64,000 nucleotides of DNA from Anaerolinea thermolimosa (GTDB lineage: Bacteria; Chloroflexota; Anaerolineae; Anaerolineales; Anaerolineaceae): contig NZ_DF967965.1 in the NCBI RefSeq assembly GCF_001050195.2, positions 2,205,035-2,269,034 of the forward strand, in the 5' to 3' direction. Shown one piece after another: positions 45,569 through 55,387 of this stretch. Position numbers and translations under genes: made by a program. The notes beneath the pieces are model-generated. The model worked only from the letters and a program-made list of their open reading frames with translations. It did no database searches and was not told the DNA's origin. Positions within the stretch are counted from its first letter, which is position 1; every line of letters starts with the position of its first letter.

Positions 45569-47989
45569 TTACCCCTGATCGTCTCCATTGCTCTGAAGCA
45601 CCTCACGCACCTGTGAGGTGGGTTGAGCCGGGCCAACAATCCCCTGATCTTCCATCGCATCAATCAATCGCGCCGCGCGCGTGTATCCGATGCGTAATTT
45701 CCGCTGCAGCATCGAGATCGAAGCCCTGCCTTCCTCACGGACAATCCGGATCGCCTCTTCCAGTAAGGGATCACCGCTTTTCGAACCGAGCTCTTCATCA
45801 AACAACGGCGCCTGGGTCAACGGGGTACTGAGCGGAAGATCCATTCTGACCGGTTCGGCGGTGCCATCGGCTGCCGGAGCCTGGCGTGCTAACCTCAGGT
45901 TATAATCTTGAATTTTCCAGAAGTCCACCAGCCGTTGAATTTCGGTATCGGCTACATGCACCCCCTGCAAACGTACCGGTGCAGGAGCATCAGGTGCCTG
46001 AAAGAGCATATCACCTCGCCCAAGCAATCTTTCAGCGCCAGGTTGATCAAGGATCACCCGGCTATCAATGCCTGAAGCCACTGCAAAAGCAATCCGCGCC
46101 GGGAAGTTGGCTTTAATCAACCCGGTAACCACATCTACCGAGGGACGTTGTGTGGCCAGGACGAGATGAATGCCGGTTGCCCGGGCCAGCTGTGCAAGAC
46201 GGGTGAGGCTTCGTTCCGTCTCATCGGGTGCGAGCATCATTAAATCAGCCAGTTCGTCCACAAGCACCACGAGGTAGGGTAAACCCGGCGTATTCTTGCG
46301 ATTATATTCGGCAATATTCCGCACCCCCACCTGAGAAAAGCGATGGTACCGGGCATCCATTTCGCGTTGCACCCATTGAAGAGCCCCCACCACACGCTCT
46401 GCGTCCACTACCACCGGCGCCAGTAAATGCGGAATGCCATTGTAACCGGTAAGCTCCACTCGTTTAGGATCCACCAGGATCAACCGCAATTCATTGGGTG
46501 AATTCTGGATCAACAGACACGTCAAAAGCGCATTAACACATACCGACTTACCCGACCCCGTGGTTCCGGCGATCAAGAGATGAGGCATTGCTGTGAGATC
46601 ATATGCCACTGGTTTCCCGGCCACATCTTTTCCAATGGCAATCCGCAAAGGAGAGTTGATTTTCTTAAAAGCCTCACTCTCCATCACCTCACGGAGCTTC
46701 ACCCGGCTCACCTCAACATTGGGCACCTCAATTCCCACGTAACTGCGTCCAGGTACCGGCGCCTGAATGCGAATTCGTGGCGCAGCCAGTGCAAGAGCCA
46801 GATCATCTGCCAGGGATACGATCTTGCTCACTCGCACGCGCATTCGCCCTGAGCGGGATTCAACAAAATCGGGTTCAACTCCATATTGAGTGACGGTAGG
46901 GCCATGGTGAATTTCAACCACATGGGCTGGAGCACCAAAGGAGGCCAGGGTTTCTTCGATCAACCTGGCTCGTTCCTGCTCTGCGGTAGACTTGATCACT
47001 TCGGGGCTGGGTGGATCCAGGATTTCATCCAGGGGAGGAAGCGCCCAGGCCGGCCCGCGGGGTGGTTCTGGCTCTTGACTCTGCGAGGGAGCAGGTTTGG
47101 AAGGTTCAGCCCCACTTCGGCCTCCTGCCATCGGTGTCTCTCGTGTTTTCACCCGGGGTGTCGGTGAGGAAGAGGTCTCCTTTGTGCCTGTTTCCTTTAA
47201 TGGTTGCAGGGGAATGAAATCAGGCGGAAGCTCGCTGGAGCCAGCCTCAACTTCCGGCTCGTCGGGAATCACCCTGCGGACAGAACGTGGCTGCGGCACC
47301 TGAGAGCCTGAGGGTTTTGATCGGGTCAGAGAAGCCACTGCTCTTGAAACAGCGGAGGCCAGATCATTGATGGAAATATCCAGAACAAAGGCAATCCCTA
47401 ACACCAGCCAGGTTATCACCACCACCCATGCCCCGCCATTCCCCAGACCAGAAACCAGCATTCTTTCAAAAAATGCTCCAATATACCCCCCTCCATTCCC
47501 GGCAGCCGCCATCTCCCATCCACCGCCAAATGCCAGGTGTAAAATGGTTAAAAAGTTGGTATAAAGCAGGAAAAACCCTGCCAACCGCTCAGCTGACGGC
47601 GCCGGAATCCGCTCGATTTTGCGGAGCACCAACCAGATACCGCTTAACAACGCCGCCACCGGAAGGATGAAGGCCCCATGCCCCCCCACCTGGCGCATCA
47701 CTGTCACCCACCAGCGAGTGAGCACCCCGTGCTCTTTAGACAAAAGGCTTAAGAGCGAAAGGAACCCTGCGAACGCCAGAAGAATCCCCAGCAGGTCTAA
47801 TTTTCGCTCTGCAGATAATTGACTCCACCAGCCAGGCCGCGTGGGCGAAAAGGTCTGTCCCCCGCCCCGGCGGTGGGCGCTAGAGCGGGTATTTTTCGAA
47901 CTCTGCCTTTTACTGGTGGTTCGCTCCCCTGCAGACCGGTGTTGAGATTTCCCTTTCGGCAAAGGGGTGGAATGTTTCGTTTTTGGCAA
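45569..47989 (-). CDS. ftsK: DNA translocase FtsK/SpoIIIE
   Basis: An 806-aa motor. A basic, Ser/Arg-rich start is followed by four membrane segments (~60-200), a Pro-rich linker, and a RecA-type motor with Walker A AGTTGSGKS and Walker B LVVLVDELADLMM. The C-terminal gamma domain (SISMLQRKLRIGYTRAARLID) reads KOPS-type sequences. It pumps DNA at the division septum. I place the start at TTG 47989: GGAGG (47996-48000) lies six bases upstream, whereas the more upstream TTG at 48007 overlaps the -10 box. Confidence 0.92.
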   Translation of the reverse strand: MPKTKHSTPLPKGKSQHRSAGERTTSKRQSSKNTRSSAHRRGGGQTFSPTRPGWWSQLSAERKLDLLGILLAFAGFLSLLSLLSKEHGVLTRWWVTVMRQVGGHGAFILPVAALLSGIWLVLRKIERIPAPSAERLAGFFLLYTNFLTILHLAFGGGWEMAAAGNGGGYIGAFFERMLVSGLGNGGAWVVVITWLVLGIAFVLDISINDLASAVSRAVASLTRSKPSGSQVPQPRSVRRVIPDEPEVEAGSSELPPDFIPLQPLKETGTKETSSSPTPRVKTRETPMAGGRSGAEPSKPAPSQSQEPEPPRGPAWALPPLDEILDPPSPEVIKSTAEQERARLIEETLASFGAPAHVVEIHHGPTVTQYGVEPDFVESRSGRMRVRVSKIVSLADDLALALAAPRIRIQAPVPGRSYVGIEVPNVEVSRVKLREVMESEAFKKINSPLRIAIGKDVAGKPVAYDLTAMPHLLIAGTTGSGKSVCVNALLTCLLIQNSPNELRLILVDPKRVELTGYNGIPHLLAPVVVDAERVVGALQWVQREMDARYHRFSQVGVRNIAEYNRKNTPGLPYLVVLVDELADLMMLAPDETERSLTRLAQLARATGIHLVLATQRPSVDVVTGLIKANFPARIAFAVASGIDSRVILDQPGAERLLGRGDMLFQAPDAPAPVRLQGVHVADTEIQRLVDFWKIQDYNLRLARQAPAADGTAEPVRMDLPLSTPLTQAPLFDEELGSKSGDPLLEEAIRIVREEGRASISMLQRKLRIGYTRAARLIDAMEDQGIVGPAQPTSQVREVLQSNGDDQG

Positions 47990-48006
47990 AGAGAACCTCC
48001 GCTTCA

Positions 48007-48012
48007 ATTATA
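48007..48012 (-). promoter_or_regulatory. -10 box of ftsK
   Basis: Minus-strand TATAAT; start point near 48000 gives a leader of only about 11 nt that contains GGAGG. An inverted repeat TAAGCC-N6-GGCTTA (around 48021-48038) sits in the -35 zone. Confidence 0.5.
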
Positions 48013-48131
48013 AGCGAGAGTAAGCCAGCTCCGGCTTAAAAAAGACAGGGGCTACGTCTTTCTCCGTATACCCTGCCATTATTATTGAACTCCCCATGCT
48101 CATCCGGGGCAAATATCAGTGGGGCTCCAAA

Positions 48132-49091
48132 TCACCACCAGATACGGAAGGATGTCGAGGTAACCACATGGTCAGCGTTATTCACATCGACATTGATTTC
48201 AACCTTAACCAGATCCCCCGGTTTGAATGATCCAACCTCGAACGTGGCTCTGGTAAGCCCTTTATCATCCGTCTCCGGCAGGCGTAGATTGATGACCTGA
48301 CGATCAGGCAGAATCACGGATAATCTGACCAGCGCACCTGATACCGGATGAAATCCCTGATCACGCACAATAACATTGATGGTTTGCTGGCTGGCAGGAG
48401 CAATAAAGGGGCGGGCCGGAAAAGCATAGACCACCAACCGAAACGCTGTCGGGGCAATCTGATCATTAACCTGGCCGCGGCGGACGCGATCAAAATCAAG
48501 TTGTCCCACATTGGTCAGCACAACCCGGGCACCCGCCGGGTTTTCAGGCCACCATTCCATGCGCGAGCGTTCAAAATACTGCACCAGGCGACCATTGGCC
48601 AGCTTTTCCAAGCCAGAAATGGGTTCGCCAAAGTACAGGGCTCCATTGTGTTCCTCGTAGAACTTGAGGAACTCATAGCATACCGCAAACCCTTTACTCC
48701 CCATAAGCCGGCACGCTCCCGGCGTGAAGGGTAAGTTAACTCCTTCGCCGCGCCGGGTTTCATCATACAACCACACTCCCAGCGGTGCCAGACGTACCCG
48801 TTTTCCTTCCGGTTCATTGGGGTACAACTCCATACGCGCCCGCTGAAAATATTGCACTTTCACGCCGGGCAGCACCGGGTGGTTCTCAACGCCAGAAATT
48901 GCATCGCCAAAGAGAATCAGAGGGTCATCTGCCTGTTGGTAGAAATCGAGAAACTCCCCCGACACCACCTGCCCTGTACGTTCAAAAATGAGCCCCCCTT
49001 CCCCTGTCGACTGCGGTAGAGGCCGGGCAGAGATACCTGCCAGCATTCCAACTAAAGCAAGAAAGGATCCAATGCGCAATCGAAAGCTCAT
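48132..49091 (-). CDS. Secreted protein with two internal repeats and Ig-like domain
   Basis: A 319-aa exported protein with a signal peptide (~1-24). Two ~55-residue repeats follow (about 45-110 and 120-185), each with a core like 'FY...LxFGxxISGxE......VQYFxRxRME' and an 'RVxLxxxG' end. The C-terminal third (~200-319) looks like an Ig-like/Big domain. The repeat is common in extracellular Chloroflexota proteins as I recall, but its ligand is unknown. The -10 box CATAAT (49098-49103) ends six bases before the ATG, with TTGTCG at 17-bp spacing; no ribosome site. Confidence 0.7.
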   Translation of the reverse strand: MSFRLRIGSFLALVGMLAGISARPLPQSTGEGGLIFERTGQVVSGEFLDFYQQADDPLILFGDAISGVENHPVLPGVKVQYFQRARMELYPNEPEGKRVRLAPLGVWLYDETRRGEGVNLPFTPGACRLMGSKGFAVCYEFLKFYEEHNGALYFGEPISGLEKLANGRLVQYFERSRMEWWPENPAGARVVLTNVGQLDFDRVRRGQVNDQIAPTAFRLVVYAFPARPFIAPASQQTINVIVRDQGFHPVSGALVRLSVILPDRQVINLRLPETDDKGLTRATFEVGSFKPGDLVKVEINVDVNNADHVVTSTSFRIWW

Positions 49092-49097
49092 GGTTCT

Positions 49098-49126
49098 ATT
49101 ATGGTACAGGATCGACTCTTCGACAA
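49098..49126 (-). promoter_or_regulatory. Promoter of secreted repeat protein, leaderless
   Basis: Minus-strand TTGTCG (49121-49126), 17-bp spacer, CATAAT (49098-49103), six bases before ATG 49091. Confidence 0.55.
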
Positions 49127-49264
49127 GTCCTTCAGATACACGAAACCCTTAAAATTCGGCTTTTTTATTAAGATTTAACCTATTGCAATGAAATTGTAAT
49201 TATGTTATAGTAACAATGTCTCTCCAGCCGGTAGCCCCCCTCTACTGGCCGGGGAGATACCTTT

Positions 49265-50011
49265 TTACGGGAGCGTTTTATTGTTCACCCGCCGCCGATT
49301 CTGCTCCTGCTGTCTTTCCCATTCACTTACTGCACTGCGAAGCAAAGCTTTAATCTCCCCTTCAGGTACTGCACCAACCCCTTCATAAAGATCATTGCCG
49401 ATCCGAACAATAACCCCGTGCCGGGTATCCTCTGCTATATAGATCTTCTGATTTTCATACGGGGTGCCAACGAGCATGGATTGGAAGATAGCATCGATCT
49501 GCTCCACAATGCTTTTAGGAGTTTCCACCTTCGCCGTTGGCTGTAATACATCAGCCAGTGCATTGGTCATCCCGGCTACCACGCTCGGAGGGCGAACCGG
49601 CTCAGCAGGTGGCTCTTTTGGAACCACCGGCACCGCCCCGGTGACCGTCTCGCGGAGAGAATACGTCCATCCCATCCACTGTGCAGTGCGGCGCAAGGCG
49701 CTCTCCACCTCTGCCCGATCTTCCAGCGTTAAATCTTCCACCCGGGAAAAGGTCTTGCCCCTCACCTCGATGAGCAAATCATTGCTTTCTGGCTTCTGAG
49801 AAAGACGTAAGAGTGAGGAAGGTGCCTCGGCTGGCTTTTCCACAGGAATTGCCCGGGCAAGTTCATCCGCGGGCCGATCTTCTGAAGTTCGTTTTTCATC
49901 CCGGCTGTGTTGGAGCGAGGAAATCAGCCAGCCAAAAACATAGCCAATGGTGATACACACCAGGGCAATAATCAACAACAACGAAGTGGAAGGAGCAGCA
50001 CTTGCGGGCAT
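49265..50011 (-). CDS. Membrane-anchored protein of unknown function
   Basis: A 248-aa protein with one N-terminal membrane helix (~8-30), a low-complexity Pro/Glu-rich linker, and a mixed alpha/beta C-terminal part (~165-235, 'IVEQIDAIFQSML', 'IYIAEDTRHGVIVRIGNDLYEGVGAVP'). AGGGGAT before ATG 50011 supports the start. No family recognised. It lies downstream of mutM but has its own -10 at 50054-50059. The gap 49092-49264 after it holds an imperfect GC-rich inverted repeat (~49217-49258). Confidence 0.65.
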   Translation of the reverse strand: MPASAAPSTSLLLIIALVCITIGYVFGWLISSLQHSRDEKRTSEDRPADELARAIPVEKPAEAPSSLLRLSQKPESNDLLIEVRGKTFSRVEDLTLEDRAEVESALRRTAQWMGWTYSLRETVTGAVPVVPKEPPAEPVRPPSVVAGMTNALADVLQPTAKVETPKSIVEQIDAIFQSMLVGTPYENQKIYIAEDTRHGVIVRIGNDLYEGVGAVPEGEIKALLRSAVSEWERQQEQNRRRVNNKTLP

Positions 50012-50053
50012 TTCTACATCCCCTCTGGTAAAAGATACGCATGGGATGATCCG

Positions 50054-50059
50054 ATTATA
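50054..50059 (-). promoter_or_regulatory. -10 box upstream of 49265-50011 gene
   Basis: Minus-strand TATAAT, about 40 nt upstream of ATG 50011; -35 not convincing. Confidence 0.4.
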
Positions 50060-50117
50060 GCATATCGTTCCCGGAGATAACCAAAAAATTACCCATCCGA
50101 TCTACAATTTTGTTAAT

Positions 50118-50945
50118 TCATTCTTCCCATGGAGGTTGGCAAACCGGACAAAAATACGTTCCCCTCTGTCCAACCACCATGCGTTGAATGGCACTGCCAC
50201 AAACAGAGCACGGCATCCCGGCACGTTGATACACCCGGAAATGGTGCTGAAATTCTCCCCCGCGGTATACCCAGTCGATGCTCGCCCCATTCCGGCGAAT
50301 TCCCTCCATCAACACCGAGCGGATTGCTCTCCACAGATGTACCACCTGCTCCGCAGACAGCTTCCAGGCCGGTGCCAGAGGATGGATTCCGGCCAGGTGC
50401 AGAGCCTCATCTGTATAAATATTCCCGAGTCCGGCAAGGAAGGTCTGATCGAGCAAAAGAGGTTTAATCCTGCGCCGGGTCATCCCGAGTCGCTGTGCAA
50501 GCTCATCCGCCGTAAACTTCTCATCCAGTGGTTCAGGGCCAAGGCCAGCCAGGAACTTTTGCCAGTCCTCCACCAGCCAGACCCGCCCGAACTTCCGCGG
50601 ATCATTAAATACCAGGCTCAACCCACCCGAAAGAAAAAAGCGAATGCGATCGTGAGGAAGTTTTCTTTCTCCCGTAGTTTCTACACGTAAATCACCGCTC
50701 ATCCTGAGGTGAATGAGAAGCGCCTGCGTGTCCAGGGGAAGAACCACAAACTTTCCACGCCTGGTGACAGTTTCGATCCTCTGCCCGACAACCTGGCGGG
50801 TTAATACTTCAACCGAAGGCTCAGCCACGCTCCTTGGCCAGCTTACATCTACCCCCTCAATCCGATGCCCCGGCACAGCCTCTCCACCCCGCCCACCTTC
50901 ACGTAGCGCACGAACGATGGTTTCAACTTCAGGTAGTTCTGGCAT
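50118..50945 (-). CDS. mutM: Formamidopyrimidine-DNA glycosylase
   Basis: A 275-aa Fpg. The mature N-terminus must be PELPEVE, whose proline is the catalytic nucleophile, so ATG 50945 is the start; a longer frame beginning further upstream is rejected. The helix-two-turn-helix segment and the C-terminal zinc finger CSVCG...FCPVCQ are present. It removes 8-oxoguanine and nicks the strand. No ribosome site is obvious. It follows prs by 43 bp on the minus strand. Confidence 0.94.
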   Translation of the reverse strand: MPELPEVETIVRALREGGRGGEAVPGHRIEGVDVSWPRSVAEPSVEVLTRQVVGQRIETVTRRGKFVVLPLDTQALLIHLRMSGDLRVETTGERKLPHDRIRFFLSGGLSLVFNDPRKFGRVWLVEDWQKFLAGLGPEPLDEKFTADELAQRLGMTRRRIKPLLLDQTFLAGLGNIYTDEALHLAGIHPLAPAWKLSAEQVVHLWRAIRSVLMEGIRRNGASIDWVYRGGEFQHHFRVYQRAGMPCSVCGSAIQRMVVGQRGTYFCPVCQPPWEE

Positions 50946-50988
50946 ACTGATATACCAGAAACCGCCTCTCGGCGGTCTGGAAGGCTCC

Positions 50989-51972
50989 TTATTCGTTGAA
51001 CATTTCACCAACACTGCGCCCCTGATTGGCACGCAGAATCACTTCTCCCAGCAAAGGTGCCACCGAGAGGATCTTCAAGCGATCGCCGAAAGGCGCGCGC
51101 TTCTCCTGCGAAAGAGGCACCGTATCGGTGGTGATGAATTCAGCCACCGGTAATGCCGAAAGCCTTGCAACAGCATTTGCGGAAAAGACCGGGTGAACAA
51201 AAATCATATAGATATTACGTGCGCCGTAATCCTTGAGCAAATTTACTGCCTGCACCATGGTACCGCCGGTGTCGATTTCGTCATCGACAAGCACGCAATC
51301 CCGATCCTTCACGTCGCCAATGATCGTCAGAGCTTCGGCTTTGGCGTCGTTGGCCACCCGCCGTTTTTCGATGAAAGCCATCGGAGCATTAATTCCGGCG
51401 GCAAAGTTTCGCCCCTTCTTGGCAAAACCAAGGTCTGCGGTCACTACCACGGGTGAATGCATGCGGTGTTTAATCGAGTTCAGGTAATCCAGTAAAATAT
51501 GGAACGCGGTCAGCACATCACCCGGAATGGTGAAAAAGCCCTGAATCTGCCCGGCATGCAGATCGAGAGTGATATACCGGTCAGCACCGGCCACTTCGAT
51601 CATGTCCGCGATCAGCCGGGCCGTGATGGGCACACGCGGCTGATCTTTTTTATCTGAACGTGCATAACACAGGTAAGGGATCACAGCAGTAATCCGTGCG
51701 GCCGAGTCCAGGCGCAGGGTTTGCAACATGATCAACAGTTCCATCAGGTTGCGGTGCACCGGCGCAGAAGTTGTCTGAATGACATAACAATCCTGGCCCC
51801 GCACACTGCTATGGAGTTTGACAAACAAATTTTCATTGGGAAAAGAGACTACATCGCGCCCGCACAGCGTAACTCCAAGGTATTCTGCCACCTTGGTAGC
51901 CAGCTCCGGCGAGGCCGTCCCCGCGTACAGCTTAATATCACCGTACATTTTCTCATGACGCAAATGGTGCAT
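50989..51972 (-). CDS. prs: Ribose-phosphate pyrophosphokinase
   Basis: A 327-aa PRPP synthetase that makes PRPP from ribose-5-phosphate and ATP. Visible: DLHAGQIQGFF (metal and ribose site), the PRPP loop CVLVDDEIDTGGTM and the flexible RSDKKDQPR segment. The start is set at ATG 51972 because GGAG lies eight bases upstream; ATG 51948 (MYGDIKLYAG) would match the usual family start and is the alternative. A GNAT gene ends 17 bp upstream. Confidence 0.93.
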   Translation of the reverse strand: MHHLRHEKMYGDIKLYAGTASPELATKVAEYLGVTLCGRDVVSFPNENLFVKLHSSVRGQDCYVIQTTSAPVHRNLMELLIMLQTLRLDSAARITAVIPYLCYARSDKKDQPRVPITARLIADMIEVAGADRYITLDLHAGQIQGFFTIPGDVLTAFHILLDYLNSIKHRMHSPVVVTADLGFAKKGRNFAAGINAPMAFIEKRRVANDAKAEALTIIGDVKDRDCVLVDDEIDTGGTMVQAVNLLKDYGARNIYMIFVHPVFSANAVARLSALPVAEFITTDTVPLSQEKRAPFGDRLKILSVAPLLGEVILRANQGRSVGEMFNE

Positions 51973-51989
51973 TCGAACCACTCCGCTTC

Positions 51990-52541
51990 TTAACCCAGAG
52001 ATTGATCGCCATCCTGCCATTCTTCTCGCAGGACAGACATTATTAACATATCGTAAAAGCGCCCTTCCCGATACACCGCCTGCCGTAAGCGACCTTCGTG
52101 AATAAATCCCGCCCGCTCATAGGCGCGAATGCCACGCAGGTTGTCTTCGTGCACACGCAGGAAAATTCGATGAAGGTTAAGAGTCTGGAATCCATGGCGC
52201 AGGAGAAGTTTGACAGCTTCTGTGCCATACCCCTTACCCCACTCTTCTTTCTCACCGATAAAGAGCCCCAGCTCTGCTGAACGTTCAATCCATTGAATAT
52301 CCATCAGAGATATATTGCCAATCGGCTTCCATCCATCCCCTTGCCTGATCTCAATAACCATCACATGCTCTGCCGCCGGGTCTTTCAACATGCGTTCAAA
52401 CCATTCCTCTTCCTCTGCTTTTGAAAGGGGATAGATCAAGGATAAATGGCGGCGCACGTCAGGATCATTCAACCAGGTCACAAACCGGGGAATATCTTCG
52501 CGTTCAGCAGCACGAAATCGCAGACGATGAGAATAAATCAT
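51990..52541 (-). CDS. GNAT-family N-acetyltransferase (RimJ/RimL type)
   Basis: A 183-aa acetyltransferase. LRFRAAEREDIPRFVTWLNDPDVRRHLS at the start, GLFIGEKEEWGKGYGTEA (acetyl-CoA loop) and LHRIFLRVHEDNLRGIRAYERAGF near the C-terminus match the RimJ/RimL/SpeG branch. The acceptor may be a protein N-terminus or a polyamine. It lies between aspS and prs in a minus-strand cluster with short gaps. Confidence 0.88.
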   Translation of the reverse strand: MIYSHRLRFRAAEREDIPRFVTWLNDPDVRRHLSLIYPLSKAEEEEWFERMLKDPAAEHVMVIEIRQGDGWKPIGNISLMDIQWIERSAELGLFIGEKEEWGKGYGTEAVKLLLRHGFQTLNLHRIFLRVHEDNLRGIRAYERAGFIHEGRLRQAVYREGRFYDMLIMSVLREEWQDGDQSLG

Positions 52542-52550
52542 ACCTTCGAC

Positions 52551-54326
52551 TTATCCCTGTTCCTCTTTGGGCAATTCCACGCGAATATGCAATTCTGCAA
52601 GCTGCTTATCGGTAGCCGGAGAAGGAGCATCGGCCATCAGGTCACGGGCTGCCTGATTCTTCGGGAAAGCAATTACTTCACGAATATTCGGCTCGTCGGC
52701 CAGTAACATCACCAGACGATCGATGCCGGGGGCGATTCCACCATGAGGCGGCGCTCCATACTCAAAAGCTTCCAGCATGTGCCCAAATTTTTGTTGAATA
52801 TCCGCTTCCTTCAGACCAAGGAGCTGGAAGATTTTAAATTGAATATCACGCCGGTGGATACGAATGGATCCCGAAGCCATCTCATACCCGTTGCAAACCA
52901 TGTCGTAGGCGTCCGAAAGAATTGAGCCCGGATCGGTATCAAACTTTGAGAGGTCCTCAAGGCGTGGCATGGTGAAAGGATGATGGGCAGCATCCCACTT
53001 CTGTTCTTCTTCATTCCATTCAAACATTGGAAAATCCACAATCCACGCAAAGGCCATCGTATTCCGATCAGCAAGTTGCAGACGGTCGCGGAACAGCAAC
53101 CGTAACGCGCTCAGGGTTTTATTCGCCACCGTTTTTTGATCGGCCACGAAGAGGATTAAATCCCCTTCGCCTGCGCCCGTCCGTTCGCGGAGAGCGGCCG
53201 TTTCTTCAGATGTGATAAATTTCTGGGCCGTTCCTTTAACCCCTTCAGCGGTAAGCGCCAGAGTGGCCAGGCCTTTTGCGCCCTGCTCTCTGGCAAAAGA
53301 AGTCAGGTCGTCCACTTCTTTCCGGGTGTATTCAGCGCACCCCGGCACCACAATGCACTTAATCACTCCGCCAGTTTTGAGGGTGTTCTGAAACACCATG
53401 AAACCACTGCTGGCAAAAATATCCGAAACATCGTACAGTTCCATCCCGAAGCGTAGATCGGGCTTATCGGTACCGAAACGTTCCAGCGCCTCGGTATACG
53501 AGAGCTTCGGCCAGGGGCTGGCAAGCAGTTTTTTATGCGGCGCCACCACCGGGAGCATGGCGGTAAATAACCCTTCCACCATGTTCAGCACATCATCCCG
53601 GTGGACAAAGGACATTTCCAGGTCGAGCTGAGTGAACTCTGGCTGGCGGTCTCCGCGCAGGTCTTCATCTCGAAAACAGCGGGCAATCTGGAAGTAGCGA
53701 TCGACCCCGGCTACCATCAATAATTGTTTTAACTGTTGAGGTGATTGAGGCAGCGCGTAAAAACACCCCGGGTGCACCCTTGACGGCACCAGATAATCTC
53801 GTGCCCCTTCAGGTGTGGTTTTAAATAGGATCGGTGTTTCTACCTCAATAAAACCCTGCTGGTCAAGGTAATCTCGAATGAATTTAACCACCCGATGGCG
53901 CAGAATCAAATTGCGTTGCATGCGCTCGCGCCGCAGGTCGAGATACCGGTATTTAAGGCGAACATTTTCATCCACATCTTCATCTTTGTTCACCACAAAG
54001 GGCAATGGCTTGGCCGGGTTGAGGGCTTCGCATTCGAGCACCTCAACCTCCACCTCGCCGGTTGGCAGGTTGGGGTTCTCTGCCCCCTCCGGACGACGGC
54101 GAACCATCCCCGTAACCTGAAGCACCCACTCTACACGTGCCTCTCGAATCATCGCGGCGCCTGGCACCTCGGGGTTGCCCACAATTTGCACCACCCCTGA
54201 ACGATCTCGCAGATCGATAAAAGTCACACCACCATGATCACGCTGCCGATGAACCCACCCGGCCAGGGTCACCTTCTGGCCAATGTGAGAAGGTCGCAGT
54301 TCGCCGCAATACATCGTTCGATACAT
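52551..54326 (-). CDS. aspS: Aspartyl-tRNA synthetase
   Basis: A 591-aa bacterial-type class II synthetase: OB-fold anticodon-binding domain (~1-110), motif 1-2 core with [25 protein letters not shown] and [23 protein letters not shown], a GAD insertion (~290-410) and motif 3 [16 protein letters not shown] precedes the ATG. A minus-strand TTGACC-N15-TATAAG about 15-40 nt upstream is a possible promoter. Without gatCAB in view, whether it also charges tRNA-Asn cannot be said. Confidence 0.95.
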   Translation of the reverse strand: MYRTMYCGELRPSHIGQKVTLAGWVHRQRDHGGVTFIDLRDRSGVVQIVGNPEVPGAAMIREARVEWVLQVTGMVRRRPEGAENPNLPTGEVEVEVLECEALNPAKPLPFVVNKDEDVDENVRLKYRYLDLRRERMQRNLILRHRVVKFIRDYLDQQGFIEVETPILFKTTPEGARDYLVPSRVHPGCFYALPQSPQQLKQLLMVAGVDRYFQIARCFRDEDLRGDRQPEFTQLDLEMSFVHRDDVLNMVEGLFTAMLPVVAPHKKLLASPWPKLSYTEALERFGTDKPDLRFGMELYDVSDIFASSGFMVFQNTLKTGGVIKCIVVPGCAEYTRKEVDDLTSFAREQGAKGLATLALTAEGVKGTAQKFITSEETAALRERTGAGEGDLILFVADQKTVANKTLSALRLLFRDRLQLADRNTMAFAWIVDFPMFEWNEEEQKWDAAHHPFTMPRLEDLSKFDTDPGSILSDAYDMVCNGYEMASGSIRIHRRDIQFKIFQLLGLKEADIQQKFGHMLEAFEYGAPPHGGIAPGIDRLVMLLADEPNIREVIAFPKNQAARDLMADAPSPATDKQLAELHIRVELPKEEQG

Positions 54327-54403
54327 AAAAGCTTCCTTATAAAGTGATGTTTATGAGGTCAATGGGTAATTTTAACACACCCTGCACTCTTCAGACCGGG
54401 CAG

Positions 54404-55387
54404 TTATTCTGAAATCATGGAATCTCTCTCAAGAAGCTTTTTGACTGCCTGCCAGGGCGAAATCTGCCGCCGGGTTAGCTGAGAGAGGGTCTGCTGATAG
54501 GCCTCTTCTCCAACTTGATCGCGCCAGCGGGCCAGTAAGGCCGCCTGCAACAGAGACTCAAATTCCCCCCACAAGCGGGCTTCCTCCCGCTTTGCCCAGC
54601 TGCCGGTTTTAACCAGGAAATCTTTATGAGCTTCAATAGCCTGGATGATCTCAGGTATTCCTTCACCGGTTGAAGCAACCGCCCGCACCAGAGATGGCCG
54701 CCAGAGGCCCTCTCGTTCTTCCGGGAAGGTCAGATCGAGCATCAGCCGCAAATTACGAAATGTATTCTCTGCCCCTGGAAGATCGGCCTTATTGACAACC
54801 AGAATATCGGCGATCTCTAAAATACCCGCCTTAATCGCCTGAATATCATCTCCCAGACCCGGGGCATCTACTACGATCACCGTATGCGCCAGGCGGGCCA
54901 CTTCAACTTCAGATTGCCCGGCCCCGACCGTTTCTATCAATACCTTCTCAAAGCCTGCGGCATCCAGCACCTGAGCCATCGCCGCTGTAGTTCGCGCCAG
55001 CCCCCCCACAGCCCCACGGGACGCCATGGAGCGGATGAACACTCCAGGATCGCCAGTCACATCCTTCATCCGTAAACGATCACCCAGGAGGGCCCCCCCA
55101 CTGAACGGGCTGGTTGGGTCTACTGCCAGCACGGCCACACGGGGTGGTTCCCGATGATCCAACTTTCGATAAGCCATCGCCAGCCGGTTGGCCAGAGAAG
55201 ATTTTCCCGTGCCCGGCGCGCCAGTAATTCCCACAAGGTGAGCCCGTCCGGTGAATGGGAACAATCGCTCCAGGGCTTCCCGGCCGACAGGAGTATCATT
55301 CTCAACATGGGTGAGCAGGCGCGCAAGAGCCAGCCGCTCACCGGCCAGCACCCGCTCCACAAGGTCTGAATCAGTGGACTTCCTCAC
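54404..55387 (-). CDS. meaB: Methylmalonyl-CoA mutase-associated GTPase MeaB
   Basis: A 327-aa G3E GTPase. P-loop [35 protein letters not shown], the [12 protein letters not shown] switch and NKAD base-recognition motif identify MeaB/ArgK, which protects and reloads the B12 cofactor of methylmalonyl-CoA mutase. The start is taken at GTG 55387, overlapping the upstream B12 subunit gene by 17 bp; an upstream TTG (55417) is the alternative. Confidence 0.92.
   Translation of the reverse strand: MRKSTDSDLVERVLAGERLALARLLTHVENDTPVGREALERLFPFTGRAHLVGITGAPGTGKSSLANRLAMAYRKLDHREPPRVAVLAVDPTSPFSGGALLGDRLRMKDVTGDPGVFIRSMASRGAVGGLARTTAAMAQVLDAAGFEKVLIETVGAGQSEVEVARLAHTVIVVDAPGLGDDIQAIKAGILEIADILVVNKADLPGAENTFRNLRLMLDLTFPEEREGLWRPSLVRAVASTGEGIPEIIQAIEAHKDFLVKTGSWAKREEARLWGEFESLLQAALLARWRDQVGEEAYQQTLSQLTRRQISPWQAVKKLLERDSMISE

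Noticed and set aside
50946-51032. Longer MutM beginning at 51032
   Set aside because: Fpg needs the proline right after the initiator Met; the extension would block catalysis and overlaps prs.
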